Below, piece by piece: positions 25,970-43,771 of a stretch of 64,000 nt of DNA (position 1 is the stretch's first letter; every line of letters begins with the position of its first letter). The stretch comes from Actinomycetes bacterium. Lineage in GTDB: Bacteria; Actinomycetota; Acidimicrobiia; Acidimicrobiales; RAAP-2. A model generated the notes under the pieces. It was not told the DNA's origin. It made no database searches and saw only the letters and a program-made list of their open reading frames with translations. The translations under genes and the position numbers were made by a program. Where the stretch lies: contig JAJYBR010000006.1 of NCBI GenBank assembly GCA_021778895.1, positions 62,001 to 126,000 on the forward strand, in the 5' to 3' direction.

Positions 25970-26202
25970 CAGGCACCTTCTCCCTCGGCCTCGGCGGCCG
26001 CGATCTCCCGCTCACGCACCAGGGTGGCGAGCCGCGCGATGTCGCGGCGCACCTCGCGCAGTCGTCCGGAGTTGTCCAGCTGGCCGGTGGCCTGCTGGAA
26101 GCGCAGGTTGAACAGCTCCCGGCGCGTCTCGGCCAGGCGGCCCACCAGCTCGGAGTCACCCAGCTGGCGCACCTCGGTCCGTCGCTCGCTCGTCTTGGCC
26201 AT
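25969..26202 (-). CDS. rpmC: 50S ribosomal protein L29
   Basis: Two-helix exit-tunnel protein that helps dock SRP and trigger factor. 77 residues with [34 protein letters not shown]. The C-terminal [14 protein letters not shown] tail is acidic and variable. The start and stop are single-base coupled with rplP and rpsQ. Confidence 0.96.
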   Translation of the reverse strand: MAKTSERRTEVRQLGDSELVGRLAETRRELFNLRFQQATGQLDNSGRLREVRRDIARLATLVREREIAAAEAEGEGA

Positions 26203-26639
26203 CAGATCGTCACCTCCGGGGCGCCGTGCGACCCGGGCCGCACGACGAACTTCGCCTTGATGGGCAACTTCTGGATGGCGCGCTCCATGGCGGCGCGGGC
26301 CAACGGCTCGTCCACCCCGCCCAGCTCGAACATCACGCGGCCGGGCTTGACGACGGCCACCCAGAACTCCGGGTTGCCCTTGCCCGAACCCATGCGGGTC
26401 TCGGCCGGCTTCTGGGTCACGGGCTTGTCCGGGAAGACCCGGATCCAGACCTTGCCCCCACGGCGGACGTGGCGGGTCATCGCGATACGGGCGGCCTCGA
26501 TCTGGCGCGCCGTGATCCAGCCGGCCTCGAGGGCCTGGATCCCGAAGTCGCCGAAGGACAGCTCCGTGCCGCCCTTGGCCACGCCACCCATCCGTCCCCG
26601 CTGCTGCTTGCGGTGCTTCACCCTGCGCGGCATCAGCAT
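26202..26639 (-). CDS. rplP: 50S ribosomal protein L16
   Basis: 50S central-protuberance protein near the A site, 145 residues. It starts [19 protein letters not shown] and has [24 protein letters not shown], the conserved block. Located between rpsC (2-nt gap) and rpmC in the S10 operon order. Confidence 0.97.
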   Translation of the reverse strand: MLMPRRVKHRKQQRGRMGGVAKGGTELSFGDFGIQALEAGWITARQIEAARIAMTRHVRRGGKVWIRVFPDKPVTQKPAETRMGSGKGNPEFWVAVVKPGRVMFELGGVDEPLARAAMERAIQKLPIKAKFVVRPGSHGAPEVTI

Positions 26640-26641
26640 GG

Positions 26642-27540
<899 letters not shown>

Positions 27541-27541
<1 letters not shown>

Positions 27542-28179
27542 TACTCCTCCGTCTCTGCGGACTCGTCGGCGTCGGCCTCGGGGGCCTGGGAGTCCTCGGG
27601 GCCCTCCGGGGCCTCGGCGGTCTCGGCGGCCGCCGCGTCCTCGTCGAGCGTCTCGTCGGTCGTGAACTCCTCGGTCGGCGCGGCGACGGCGGGAGCCTCG
27701 TCGGCCAGGGGCGCCGTCGCGGCCGGGGCCGAGGCGCGCCGCGAGGAGGCCACGCGGCGGCTGCGCGAGGCGGCGGCCTGGGCGCTGCGCGCGGCGCGCA
27801 CCAGCGCGAGGCGCTCCTCGGACAGGCGCGACACGATGACCGTGATGTGGCACGAGCGCTTGGCGATCTTGCCGGCGCGGCCCCGGGCCCGCGGCGAGAA
27901 GCGCTTCAGGGTCGCGCCCTCGTCGGCGTAGGCGGCCGACACGTAGAGCTCGTCGGCGCTGAGGCCGTCGTTGTTGATGGCGTTGGCGATCGCCGAGGAC
28001 AGGACCTTGTCGATCACGCGGGCCGCCTCGCGGGTGGTCGAGCCCAGCACCTCGTGGGCCGCCTGCACGTCGAGGCCCCGGATGAGGTCGAGCACGACGC
28101 GGGCCTTGGAGGCCGACATCCGGTAGCCGCGCAGGACCGCACGGGTCCCGGGGCGCTCGTTGGTCTTGGGACCCGTCAT
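27541..28179 (-). CDS. rplV: 50S ribosomal protein L22 with long acidic C-terminal tail
   Basis: Exit-tunnel-lining 50S protein. The conserved core occupies residues 11-120 ([48 protein letters not shown]). Residues 121-212 are an added tail: first basic and Ala/Ser-rich ([11 protein letters not shown]), then strongly acidic and Ala/Glu-rich to the end. Most L22 proteins stop near 110-150 residues. The tail would project to the ribosome surface near the tunnel exit. Single-base overlaps with rpsS and rpsC. Confidence 0.96.
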
Positions 28180-28457
28180 CAGCGACGCCCCGCCTTCTCC
28201 TGGCCGGCGTGGAACTTGAAGGTCCGCGTGGGCGCGAACTCACCGAGCTTGTGGCCCACCATCGCCTCGTTCACGTACACCGGCACGTGCCGGCGCCCGT
28301 CGTGGACGGCGAAGGTGTGCCCGACCATGTCGGGGATGATCGTGGAGCGCCGGCTCCAGGTCTTGACGACCCGCTTCTCGTTGGCCGCGTTCAGGGCATC
28401 CACCTTCTTGAGCAGGTGGGCATCGATGAAGGGGCCCTTCTTCAGGCTGCGTGACAT
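28179..28457 (-). CDS. rpsS: 30S ribosomal protein S19
   Basis: Head protein complexed with S13. 92 residues starting [20 protein letters not shown], with the signature [27 protein letters not shown]. Three nucleotides separate its start from the rplB stop. It follows rplB and precedes rplV, the standard S10-operon order. Confidence 0.98.
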   Translation of the reverse strand: MSRSLKKGPFIDAHLLKKVDALNAANEKRVVKTWSRRSTIIPDMVGHTFAVHDGRRHVPVYVNEAMVGHKLGEFAPTRTFKFHAGQEKAGRR

Positions 28458-28460
28458 GTC

Positions 28461-29294
28461 CTACCTCCGCGATCCGCGACCACGACGACGGCGAACGATG
28501 AGCGCGTCGGACGCCTTGGGCAGGCGTGTGCGCCCCTCGGGCTGGCCCCAGGGCGAGACCGGGTGGCGTCCACCGGAGGTCTTGCCCTCGCCACCGCCGA
28601 GCGGGTGGTCGACGGGGTTCATGGCGACCCCGCGGGTCTGGGGACGCACGCCGCGCCAGCGGTTGCGTCCGGCCTTGCCGATCTTGACCAGCTCGTGCTC
28701 GGCGTGCCCGATGGTGCCGAGCGTCGCGCGGCAGTCGATGGACACGCGCCGCATCTCGGTCGAGGGCAGGCGCAGCGTCGCGTAGTCGCCGTCCTTGGCC
28801 ACCAGCTGGACGCTCATGCCCGCGCTGCGGGCCATCTTGCCGCCGCCGCCCGGGCGCAGCTCGACGTTGTGCACCGTCGAGCCGGTCGGGATGTAGCGCA
28901 GGGGCAGGGCGTTGCCGACGCGGATGTCCGCCTTGGGGCCCGACTCGACGCGGTCGCCCACCTTGAGGCCGGCCGCGGCCAGGATGTAGCGCTTCTCGCC
29001 GTCGGCGTAGTGCACCAGGGCGATGCGGCACGAGCGGTTGGGGTCGTACTCGATGGTCGCGATGCGGCCGGGCACGCCGTCCTTGTCGCGCTTGAAGTCC
29101 ACGACGCGGTACTGGCGCTTGTGGCCGCCCCCGCGGTGGCGCGAGGTCTTGCGACCGTAGGAGTTGCGGCCGCCCGACGAGGACTGGGGCTCGAGCAGGG
29201 ACTTCTCGGGACGCGTCCGGGTCAGCTCGGCGAAGTCCGGGCCGGTCTGGAACCGGCGGCCCGGGCTGGTGGGTTTGCGCGCGCGCAGTGCCAT
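28461..29294 (-). CDS. rplB: 50S ribosomal protein L2
   Basis: Peptidyl-transferase-centre assembly protein, 277 residues. [43 protein letters not shown] and [20 protein letters not shown] with the functionally important His are present. Spaced 9 nt after rplW. Canonical length and order. Confidence 0.98.
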   Translation of the reverse strand: MALRARKPTSPGRRFQTGPDFAELTRTRPEKSLLEPQSSSGGRNSYGRKTSRHRGGGHKRQYRVVDFKRDKDGVPGRIATIEYDPNRSCRIALVHYADGEKRYILAAAGLKVGDRVESGPKADIRVGNALPLRYIPTGSTVHNVELRPGGGGKMARSAGMSVQLVAKDGDYATLRLPSTEMRRVSIDCRATLGTIGHAEHELVKIGKAGRNRWRGVRPQTRGVAMNPVDHPLGGGEGKTSGGRHPVSPWGQPEGRTRLPKASDALIVRRRRGRGSRR

Positions 29295-29303
29295 GGGGGT
29301 CCT

Positions 29304-29594
29304 TTAACTCTCGAAGAGGTTGATCGAGTCACCCGATCGGAGGGTGACGATGGCCCGCTTGGTGTCGGGACGCGAGCCGCGCACGCCGGTGCGCAGGCTG
29401 CGGGTCGCCTTGCCGCGCCGGCGCAGCGTGTTGACCTTGGTGACCTTGACGTTGAAGGCCTGCTCGACGGCGTTGCGCACGTCGATCTTGGTGGCCGACT
29501 CGTCGACCACGAAGACGTAGGTGTGGCGCTCCATGAGGGCGTAGGTCTTCTCGGACACCACCGGGTGGATCAGGATCTGCGTGGCCTCACGCAT
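29304..29594 (-). CDS. rplW: 50S ribosomal protein L23
   Basis: Tunnel-exit protein docking trigger factor and SRP. The start at MREATQILIHPVVSEKTY (29594) overlaps the end of rplD by 8 nt and gives 96 residues, the usual size. A longer upstream extension is not conserved. FVVDESATKIDVRNAVEQAFNVKVTKVNT is the core signature. Confidence 0.97.
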   Translation of the reverse strand: MREATQILIHPVVSEKTYALMERHTYVFVVDESATKIDVRNAVEQAFNVKVTKVNTLRRRGKATRSLRTGVRGSRPDTKRAIVTLRSGDSINLFES

Positions 29595-30273
29595 GGGTGC
29601 TCCCTTCGCCCGCGGGCAGCGTGGCGTCACTGAACAGGATCCAGTCGGCCCCCAGCACGTCGTAGGCGCTCAGCGCGCCGGCCGCGATGGTCCGGGCGAC
29701 GTCGAGGTTGCGGAAGGCGTAGCGGGCGATCCGGTCCTCGGGGCTCAGCACCACCAGGACCCGGCCGTCCAGCCCCAGGGCCCCCAGCGCGGCCAGGGCC
29801 TCCTTGGTGCGCGGCGCGCTCCAGGCGTCGTAGGAGTCGACCAGGGCGATGCGCCCCTCGGCCGCCCGGTCCGACAGGGCACCGTAGAGGGCGGCCCGGA
29901 TCATCTTCTTCGGGGTGCGCTGGTCGTAGCTGCGCGGCTTGGGGCCCAGCGCAATCCCGCCGCCCGGGTAGTGGGGCGCGCGGATGGTGCCCTGGCGGGC
30001 ACTGCCGGTGCCCTTCTGGCGGAACGGCTTCTTGCCGCCGCCGCTCACCTCGGCCCGCGTGAGGGTCGACTGGGTGCCGGCGCGCCGGGCGGCCAGCTGG
30101 GCCGTCACGACCTGGTGCAGCAGGGCCACGTTGGGCTCGCGACCGAAGACCTCGGGCGCGAGGTCGACCACCGACAGGACCGTGCCGTCGAGGCTCTTGC
30201 GCTCCACCTGGCGCGCGGCCAGGGCCGGGCGCTCCTTGGCCACCGGGCCGCGCAGACGCGTCGTCTCACTCAT
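29587..30273 (-). CDS. rplD: 50S ribosomal protein L4
   Basis: Exit-tunnel protein of 228 residues; in some bacteria it also represses its own S10 operon. The extended loop carries the conserved basic block GGKKPFRQKGTGSARQGTIRAPHYPGGG. The ATG overlaps the rplC stop as ATGA, and its 3' end overlaps rplW. Whether L4 autoregulation occurs here is unknown, but a hairpin precedes rplC. Confidence 0.97.
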   Translation of the reverse strand: MSETTRLRGPVAKERPALAARQVERKSLDGTVLSVVDLAPEVFGREPNVALLHQVVTAQLAARRAGTQSTLTRAEVSGGGKKPFRQKGTGSARQGTIRAPHYPGGGIALGPKPRSYDQRTPKKMIRAALYGALSDRAAEGRIALVDSYDAWSAPRTKEALAALGALGLDGRVLVVLSPEDRIARYAFRNLDVARTIAAGALSAYDVLGADWILFSDATLPAGEGSTHA

Positions 30274-30929
30274 CGCACACCTCCGGCGCGCATCGGGTTC
30301 TTCACCGAGGTCCGCAGCACCACGACGCCGCCGCGCGGTCCGGGGACCGCTCCCTTGACCAGGATCACCTGGCGCTCGGCGTCGACGGCGACCACCTCGA
30401 GGTTGGTCGTGGTCACCTGGTTCCCGCCCATGCGCCCGGCCATCTTGGTGCCCTTGAACACCCGTCCGGGCGTCGCGCAGGCCCCGATCGAGCCCGGGGC
30501 CCGGTGGTGCTTGTGGTTGCCGTGGGCGGCGCCCTGGCCGGCGAAGTTGTGGCGCTTCATGCCCCCGGCGAAGCCCTTGCCCTTGGAGACCGCAGTGGCG
30601 TCGATCTTCTCGCCGACGCTGAAGACGTCAGCGGCGATCTCCTGGCCCGCCGCGTACTGGGCGGCGTCCTCTAAGCGCAGCTCCACCAGGCCCGTCCCCG
30701 GCGTCACGCCGGCGCTGGCGAAGTGGCCCCGCTCGGGCTGGCTGAGGGTCGCGGCCCGCCGGGTGCCCCAGGTCACCTGGACGGCGTCGTAGCCCTCCTT
30801 GGCCCCGGTCTTCACCTGGACCACGCGGGCCGGCTCCACCCGCACCACGGTGACGGGCACGGCCCGGTGCTGGTCGTCCCAGACCTGGGTCATGCCCACC
30901 TTCTCGCCGACGATCGCCTTGGTCGCCAC
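30270..30929 (-). CDS. rplC: 50S ribosomal protein L3
   Basis: Early 50S assembly protein whose finger reaches the peptidyl-transferase centre. The GTG start at 30929 (VATKAIVGEKVGMTQVWDD) is chosen because the family begins here and GAGGTAGAG precedes it; upstream codons are not conserved and run through a hairpin. 219 residues. KGFAGGMKRHNFAGQGAAHGNHKHHRAPGSIG is the conserved region. It starts a new block separated from rpsJ by 196 nt. Confidence 0.97.
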   Translation of the reverse strand: MATKAIVGEKVGMTQVWDDQHRAVPVTVVRVEPARVVQVKTGAKEGYDAVQVTWGTRRAATLSQPERGHFASAGVTPGTGLVELRLEDAAQYAAGQEIAADVFSVGEKIDATAVSKGKGFAGGMKRHNFAGQGAAHGNHKHHRAPGSIGACATPGRVFKGTKMAGRMGGNQVTTTNLEVVAVDAERQVILVKGAVPGPRGGVVVLRTSVKNPMRAGGVR

Positions 30930-30970
30930 CTCTACCTCTTCTCCTCGTCCGTCGGTTGCCGACAGACAGA

Positions 30971-30999
30971 CGCTCCGTTCGGGAGACCCGAACGGAGCG
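30971..30999 (-). promoter_or_regulatory. Strong hairpin in the leader of rplC
   Basis: Perfect 13-bp inverted repeat CGCTCCGTTCGGG / CCCGAACGGAGCG with a 3-nt loop, about 41 nt upstream of the rplC GTG, inside the 196-nt rpsJ-rplC gap. Position and strength suggest attenuation, processing or an autoregulatory element. It resembles no leader family I can name with confidence. Confidence 0.5.
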
Positions 31000-31085
31000 C
31001 ACGACTGGTCCGGTCCGGCGTTCCTCTCACGAGGCAACCGGACACATCACTTGCTGCCCTTTTCCAAGGGCTACCCACCCTACAC

Positions 31086-31122
31086 CACGGCGGCCCGCCG
31101 GCGCAATGCCGGCGGGGCCGTG
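31086..31122 (-). terminator. GC-rich hairpin immediately after rpsJ
   Basis: Arms at 31086-31102 and 31108-31122 form nine plus six base pairs with a 2-nt bulge and a 5-nt loop, beginning 3 nt after the rpsJ stop. No T-tract follows on the minus strand. It may terminate or attenuate the fusA-tuf-rpsJ transcript, or protect its 3' end. Confidence 0.5.
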
Positions 31123-31125
31123 GGC

Positions 31126-31449
31126 TCACACCTGGCGGATCTTGATCTCGATGTCCACCCCGGCCGGCAGGTCGAGCCGCTGGAGCGAGTCGACCGTCTT
31201 GGCCGTGTGGTCCACGATGTCGAGCAGCCGCTTGTGCACGCGCATCTCGAAGTGCTCGCGGCTGTCCTTGTGCTTGTGCGGACCGCGGACCACCGTGTAG
31301 CGGTGGGTCTCGGTCGGCAGCGGCACGGGGCCCTGGACCCGGGCGTTGGTCCGCTCGACCGTCTGCACGATCTTCGCGGTCGACTGGTCCAGCACCTCGT
31401 GGTCGAAGGCCTTCAGCCGGATCCGGATCATCTGGCGCGTCTCAGCCAC
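31126..31449 (-). CDS. rpsJ: 30S ribosomal protein S10 (NusE)
   Basis: S10 serves in the 30S head and, as NusE, in transcription antitermination with NusB and NusG. 107 residues with [46 protein letters not shown] and [11 protein letters not shown]. The GTG at 31449 lies 4 nt after tuf; an in-frame ATG at 31431 is an alternative start. It is followed by a hairpin rather than directly by rplC, so it behaves as the last gene of the str operon here. Confidence 0.96.
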   Translation of the reverse strand: MAETRQMIRIRLKAFDHEVLDQSTAKIVQTVERTNARVQGPVPLPTETHRYTVVRGPHKHKDSREHFEMRVHKRLLDIVDHTAKTVDSLQRLDLPAGVDIEIKIRQV

Positions 31450-31453
31450 GGGG

Positions 31454-32641
<1,188 letters not shown>

Positions 32642-32753
32642 TGTCGGGGACTAACTTTCTGTCTCTGGACGGTCCCACCGTGGGTCCGTCGTGTTTCTTG
32701 CGGCCCTCCCCGACGACGGTTTGGACCTGTTTTGCACTGGTTGCCCAGTCCTC

Positions 32754-34847
<2,094 letters not shown>

Positions 34848-34870
34848 GATGGGTGGGTCGGTCTCCTCAG

Positions 34871-35341
34871 TTACCAGCGGTAGTGCGCGAACGCCTTGTT
34901 CGACTCGGCCATCTTGGCCATGTCCTCGCGACGCTTCACTGCCGCCCCCACCCCATTGGACGCATCGACGATCTCGTTGGCCAGGCGCTCGGCCATGGTC
35001 TTCTCCCGGCGCTTCTTGGCGAAGTCGGTCAGCCAGCGGATGGCCAGCGTCGTGGCGCGGCGCGGCCGGACCTCGACGGGGACCTGGTAGGTGGTGCCGC
35101 CCACGCGGCGGCTGCGCACCTCGAGCTCGGGGCGCACGTTCTCCAGGGCGCGCTTGAGCGCCGCGACCGGGTCGGCGCCGGTCTTCTCCTGGACGGTCTC
35201 CAGGGCGCCGTAGACGATGCGCTCGGCGACGGTGCGCTTGCCGCGCTCCAGCACCTTGTTGATGACCTGGGTGACCAGCACCGACTTGTAGATCGGGTCG
35301 GCCACCAGCTCGCGGCGGTCCGCGGGTCCCTTGCGAGGCAT
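34871..35341 (-). CDS. rpsG: 30S ribosomal protein S7
   Basis: Head-nucleating 16S rRNA binder, 156 residues. It starts [20 protein letters not shown], with the signature region [24 protein letters not shown] and [20 protein letters not shown] at the end. The ATG shares a base with the rpsL TGA, so the two are coupled. Confidence 0.98.
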   Translation of the reverse strand: MPRKGPADRRELVADPIYKSVLVTQVINKVLERGKRTVAERIVYGALETVQEKTGADPVAALKRALENVRPELEVRSRRVGGTTYQVPVEVRPRRATTLAIRWLTDFAKKRREKTMAERLANEIVDASNGVGAAVKRREDMAKMAESNKAFAHYRW

Positions 35342-35712
35342 CAGCTCTCCTTCTTGGCGCCGTAGCGGCTACGGGCCTGCTTGCGGTCCCGGACGCCCGA
35401 GGTGTCCAGGGCGCCGCGGATGATCTTGTAGCGCACCCCCGGCAGGTCCCGGACGCGGCCCCCGCGCACCAGGACGATGGAGTGCTCCTGCAGGTTGTGG
35501 CCCACGCCCGGGATGTAGGCGGTGACCTCCACGCCCGAGGTCAGGCGCACGCGCGCCACCTTGCGCAGGGCCGAGTTGGGCTTCTTGGGCGTGACGGTGT
35601 GCACCCGGGTGCAGACGCCCCGACGCTGCGGCGCCCCCTTGAGGGCGGGCGTCTTGGTCTTGGACACTTTGTCCTGCCGGCCCTTGCGGACCAGCTGCGC
35701 GATGGTGGGCAC
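35341..35712 (-). CDS. rpsL: 30S ribosomal protein S12, Arg at position 88
   Basis: Decoding-centre protein. The GTG at 35712 gives [12 protein letters not shown], the conserved start, with AGAAGAGG at good spacing upstream, and 123 residues. A TTG at 35730 is in frame but would put that ribosome-binding site inside the gene. [11 protein letters not shown] keeps Lys43. In the second streptomycin loop [12 protein letters not shown] the residue at 88 is Arg (codon CGG) where E. coli (numbered 87) and M. tuberculosis have Lys. That exact Lys-to-Arg change is a known streptomycin-resistance mutation. Asp89, the methylthiolation site, is kept. Confidence 0.97.
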   Translation of the reverse strand: MPTIAQLVRKGRQDKVSKTKTPALKGAPQRRGVCTRVHTVTPKKPNSALRKVARVRLTSGVEVTAYIPGVGHNLQEHSIVLVRGGRVRDLPGVRYKIIRGALDTSGVRDRKQARSRYGAKKES

Positions 35713-35772
35713 GCGAAACCTCTTCTCCAACTCGTACGTGGCGCCGCCGCACGCGGCGGACGCGGACTGGTT

Positions 35773-35802
35773 ATTCTACGGCACGCCGGGGCTAACCGGC
35801 AA
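35773..35802 (-). promoter_or_regulatory. Putative promoter of rpsL-rpsG-fusA operon
   Basis: In the 94-nt rpoC-rpsL gap the minus strand has TTGCCG (35797-35802), 18 nt, TAGAAT (35773-35778). The -10 equals that proposed for infA. It would leave a leader of about 55 nt before the rpsL GTG. Confidence 0.45.
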
Positions 35803-35806
35803 ACGG

Positions 35807-39831
<4,025 letters not shown>

Positions 39832-39835
<4 letters not shown>

Positions 39836-42800
39836 GACAACTTCCTTTCGGCGGCGCGGCGGGCGTCCTCCTCGTCGGACCCGCGCTCAGGCCGACTGAT
39901 GTCGATGCCCAGCTCCCGGGTGACCGAGAAGAAGTCCTCTTCGGTGTCGGCCAGGTCGACGTGCGCACCGACGCGGTCGCGCACCTCGACGTTCAAGCAC
40001 AGCGACTGCATCTCCTTGATGAGCACCTTGAAGGACTCGGGGATGCCGGGGCTCGGCAGGTTCTGGCCCTTGACGATGGCCTCGTAGGCGCGCTCGCGGC
40101 CCTTCATGTCGTCGGACTTGACGGTGAGCAGCTCCTGGAGGGCGAACGCGGCGCCGTAGGCCTCGAGGGCCCACACCTCCATCTCCCCGAAGCGCTGGCC
40201 ACCGAACTGGGCCTTGCCGCCCAGGGGCTGGGCCGTGATCATCGAGTACGGGCCCGTGGAGCGGGCGTGGATCTTGTCGTCGACCATGTGGGCCAGCTTG
40301 AGGATGTAGGCGTAGCCCACCGAGATCGGCTGGTCGTAGGCCTCACCGGTGCGCCCGTTGAACAAGATGACCTTGCCGTCGTTGTCGCCGGCCAGCATGC
40401 GCTCGCCGTGGGCGCCGTCGACGTTCAGGCTGGCGAACAGCGCCTGGATGGTCGGGCGGTCCTTGGTGCGGTCCGACTCGTCCCAGTGGGCGCCGTCGAA
40501 GGACGGCGTGGCCACGTAGACGGCCGGCTCGGTGCGCGGCCGGGTCTTGCGGTAGGGGCGCGGGCCGGTCTCGTACTGGTCGTCGTGGCCTGAGGTCCCC
40601 ACAGCCGGGTTCACCTCGACGCCGCTCCAGCCGTAGCGGGCGGCGTAGCCCAGGTGGCTCTCGAGGATCTGGCCCACGTTCATGCGGCTCGGCACGCCGA
40701 GGGGCGACAGGATGATGTCGACCGGCGTCCCGTCGGCCAGGTAGGGCATGTCCTCCTCGGGCAGGATGCGCGAGATGACGCCCTTGTTCCCGTGGCGGCC
40801 GGCCAGCTTGTCCCCCTCGGCGATCTTGCGCTTCTGGGCCACGTACACCTTGACCAGCTGGTTGACGCCGGGCTGCATCTCGTGGTCCTCGTCGCGGCTG
40901 TACACCTTGACGTCGATGACCTTGCCCGACTCGCCGTGGGGCACCTTGAGGGAGGTGTCGCGCACCTCGCGCGCCTTCTCACCGAAGATCGCGCGCAGGA
41001 GGCGCTCCTCGGGGGACTGCTCGGTCTCGCCCTTCGGGGTCACCTTGCCCACCAGGATGTCGCCGGGCTCGACCTCGGCCCCGATGCGCACGATGCCGCG
41101 GTCGTCGAGGTCGGCCAGGATGTCGTCGGGCAGGTTCGGGATGTCGCGGGTGATCTCCTCGGGGCCCAGCTTGGTGTCCCGGGCGTCGATCTCGTACTCC
41201 TTGACGTGGATCGAGGTCAGCACGTCGTCGCGCACCAGGCGCTCCGAGATGATGATGGCGTCCTCGTAGTTGTAGCCCTCCCACGGCATGTAGGCCACGA
41301 GCAGGTTCTTGCCCAGCGCCAACTCGCCGCGCGAGGTCGAGGTGCCGTCGGCCAGTAGGTCGCCGGCCTTCACCGTCTCACCCCCGAACACCAGGGGCTT
41401 CTGGTTGATCGACGTGTCCTGGTTGGAGCGCCGGAACTTGTTGAGCGTGTAGGTCTTCTTGCCCAGCGCCCGCCCGTAGCGGTCCACCGCGCTGCGCTCG
41501 TACTCGACGAGGATCCGGTCCCCGCTCACCGAGCGCACCACGCCGTCGCCCTCGGCGACCAGCACGTCGCCCGAGTCCAGGGCCGCCCGCAGCTCCATGC
41601 CGGTGCCCACGAAGGGGGCCTCGGGAGTCACCAGGGGCACGGCCTGCTTCTGCATGTTGGCGCCCATCAGGGCCCGCTGGGCGTCGTCGTGCTCGACGAA
41701 GGGGATCAGCGAGGTCGCCACCGAGATGATCTGGCGGGTCGACACGTCCATGAGCTCGACCTCGTCGGGTGCGACGTAGTCGATCTCCGAGGTGGTCGAC
41801 GAGGACCGCGACGCCGCGCCCACGCGCACGCCGGTCCCGATGGGTCCGCGCCGCACCAGGACCCGCTCGGCCTTGATGCTGCCGTTCTCACCGATCTCGG
41901 TGTTGGCCTGGGCGATGACGTAGCGCTCTTCCTCGTCAGCGGTGAAGTAGCGCACCTCGCCGGTGACCCGGCCGCCCTCGACGACCCGGTAGGGCGTCTC
42001 GATGAAGCCGTACTCGTTGATCCGGGCGTAGTTGGCCAGGTACCCGATGAGGCCGACGTTGGGGCCCTCGGGCGTCTCGATGGGGCACATGCGCCCGTAG
42101 TGCGAGGAGTGCACGTCGCGCACCTCGAGGCCCGCGCGCTCGCGCGAGAGGCCGCCGGGCCCCAGGGCCGACAGGCGGCGCTTGTGGGTCAGCCCCGACA
42201 GCGGGTTGTTCTGGTCCATGAACTGGCTCAGCTGGGAGGTCGCGAAGAACTCCTTGATCGCCGACATGACCGGGCGGATGTTGATCAGGGTCTGGGGCGC
42301 GATGGCCTCGACGTCCTGGGTGTTCATGCGCTCGCGGACCACGCGCTCCATGCGCGAGAGGCCCGTGCGCAGGGCGTTCTGGATCAGCTCGCCCACGCTG
42401 CGGATGCGGCGGTTGGCGAAGTGGTCCTGGTCGTCGATGTGGTAGTCGGTCTCCTTGGCCGTGCGGTCGCGGGCCAGGTTCAACAGGTACGTCGCGGTGG
42501 CCAGGACCTCGGCCTTGGCCAGCACGAAGAGCTCGGCGTGGGGCTGCTCGAGCACGTCACCGAACAGCTCGACGTTGCGGGCGAGCTCGGCGCCGAGCTT
42601 GCGGTCCAGCTTGTAGCGGCCCACCCGGGACAGGTCGTAGCGCTTCTCGGAGAAGAAGGCGCCCTCGAAGTACTGGCGCGCCGCCTCGACGGTCTGCACC
42701 TCGCCCGGACGGGCGCGGCGGTAGATCTCGAGCCAGGCGGTCTCCTGGCTGGCGCGCTGGAAGCCCTCGGGCGAGTCCTCGATGCCGTACTTCTCCATGT

Positions 42801-43515
42801 GGCGCAGGATCTCGGTGTGGGCCTTCTTCCAGTCCGCGCGGTACTGGTCGTCGAGGAAGTCGAAGTGGGCGACGAACTTCTCGAAAAACGCCTCGTCGAT
42901 CGCGGGGTCGAGCGCCCGCAGCAGCGAGAAGATCGAGACGCGGCGCTTGCGCGCGATGCGGGCCCCGGCGTTGGCGGCCTTGTTGCGCTTCTCCTCCAGG
43001 TCCACCTGGAGCCACTCGCCGCGGCTCGGGTGGATGGTGCCCTCGAAGGCGACCTTGTCGTCCTTGCCGGGCTGGAACAGCACGCCGGGCGAGCGCACCA
43101 ACTGGCTGACGACCACGCGCTCGGTGCCGTTGATGATGAAGGTGCCCTGCTCGGTCATGATGGGGAAGTCCCCCATGAAGACCGTCTGCTCCTTGATCTC
43201 CCCGGTCTCGGCGTTGAGGAACCGGGCCCGCACGAAGACCGGCTGGGAGTAGGTGGTCGCGCGCTGGCGGCACTCCTCGACGGTGAACTTGGGCGGGCTC
43301 TTCAGGTCCGCGTCGTCCGGGTCGTACTCCAGCTCCAGGCTCAGGCGGCCGGTGAAGTCGGTGATCGGGGAGATCGACGCGAAGGCCTCACGCAGCCCGT
43401 CGCGCATGAAGTAGTCGAAACTGTCCCGCTGGATCTCGAGGAGATCGGGCAGAGGGTAGGCCTCGCCCAAGGCGGAGAAGCTGAAGCGGTCCGGGCTGGT
43501 GATCCGTGGCGTCAA
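39832..43515 (-). CDS. rpoB: DNA-directed RNA polymerase beta subunit
   Basis: RNA polymerase beta subunit, 1227 residues from a TTG start at 43515. The start is supported by GGAGG ending 8 nt upstream. The rifampicin-resistance-determining segment, [20 protein letters not shown] followed by RLSALGPGG, carries the residues found in rifampicin-sensitive strains. The C-terminal [25 protein letters not shown] block is canonical. It is preceded by its own candidate promoter in the 256-nt rplL-rpoB gap. Confidence 0.99.
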
Positions 43516-43694
43516 CGGTCAATCCTCCGATAGGTGGGCGAACCAGGTGAAACCGGCCACGCGGCATCCAGAGCGACGTTTGGGGACGACGAAGCAAGAC
43601 GCAGGGGCACGGTTTTTCGAGTCTAGTGCCAACTTGCGCCGACGTGCAAGTAGGGCGTCACTACTGGACGCCCGGCCGCCGAGCGGCTGGCGCT

Positions 43695-43723
43695 ACCATA
43701 GGCAACTTCCGTGCCGGGGTCAA
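43695..43723 (-). promoter_or_regulatory. Putative rpoBC promoter
   Basis: In the rplL-rpoB gap the minus strand has TTGACC (43718-43723), 17 nt, TATGGT (43695-43700), the best sigma-70-like match in the window. The -35 lies within the loop and right half of an 8-bp inverted repeat GCCGGGGT/ACCCCGGC (43713-43720, 43726-43733), directly after the rplL hairpin. It would give a leader of about 170 nt before the rpoB TTG. Confidence 0.55.
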
Positions 43724-43733
43724 GTACCCCGGC

Positions 43734-43764
43734 CACGGCGGCGGGGCCGGGCCCCGCCGCCGTG
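43734..43764 (-). terminator. Hairpin between rplL and rpoB (terminator or attenuator)
   Basis: Perfect 14-bp stem (arms 43734-43747 and 43751-43764) with a 3-nt loop, 7 nt after the rplL stop on the minus strand. Partial termination between rplL and rpoB is well known in other bacteria and sets the ribosomal-protein to polymerase ratio. No T-tract follows. Confidence 0.6.
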
Positions 43765-43771
43765 CGCGGGC

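Noticed and set aside
32668..32690. Hairpin between fusA and tuf as a terminator
   Set aside because: GACGG-CCCAC/GTGGG-CCGTC has a mismatch and almost no loop, so the stem is weak; not enough to call.
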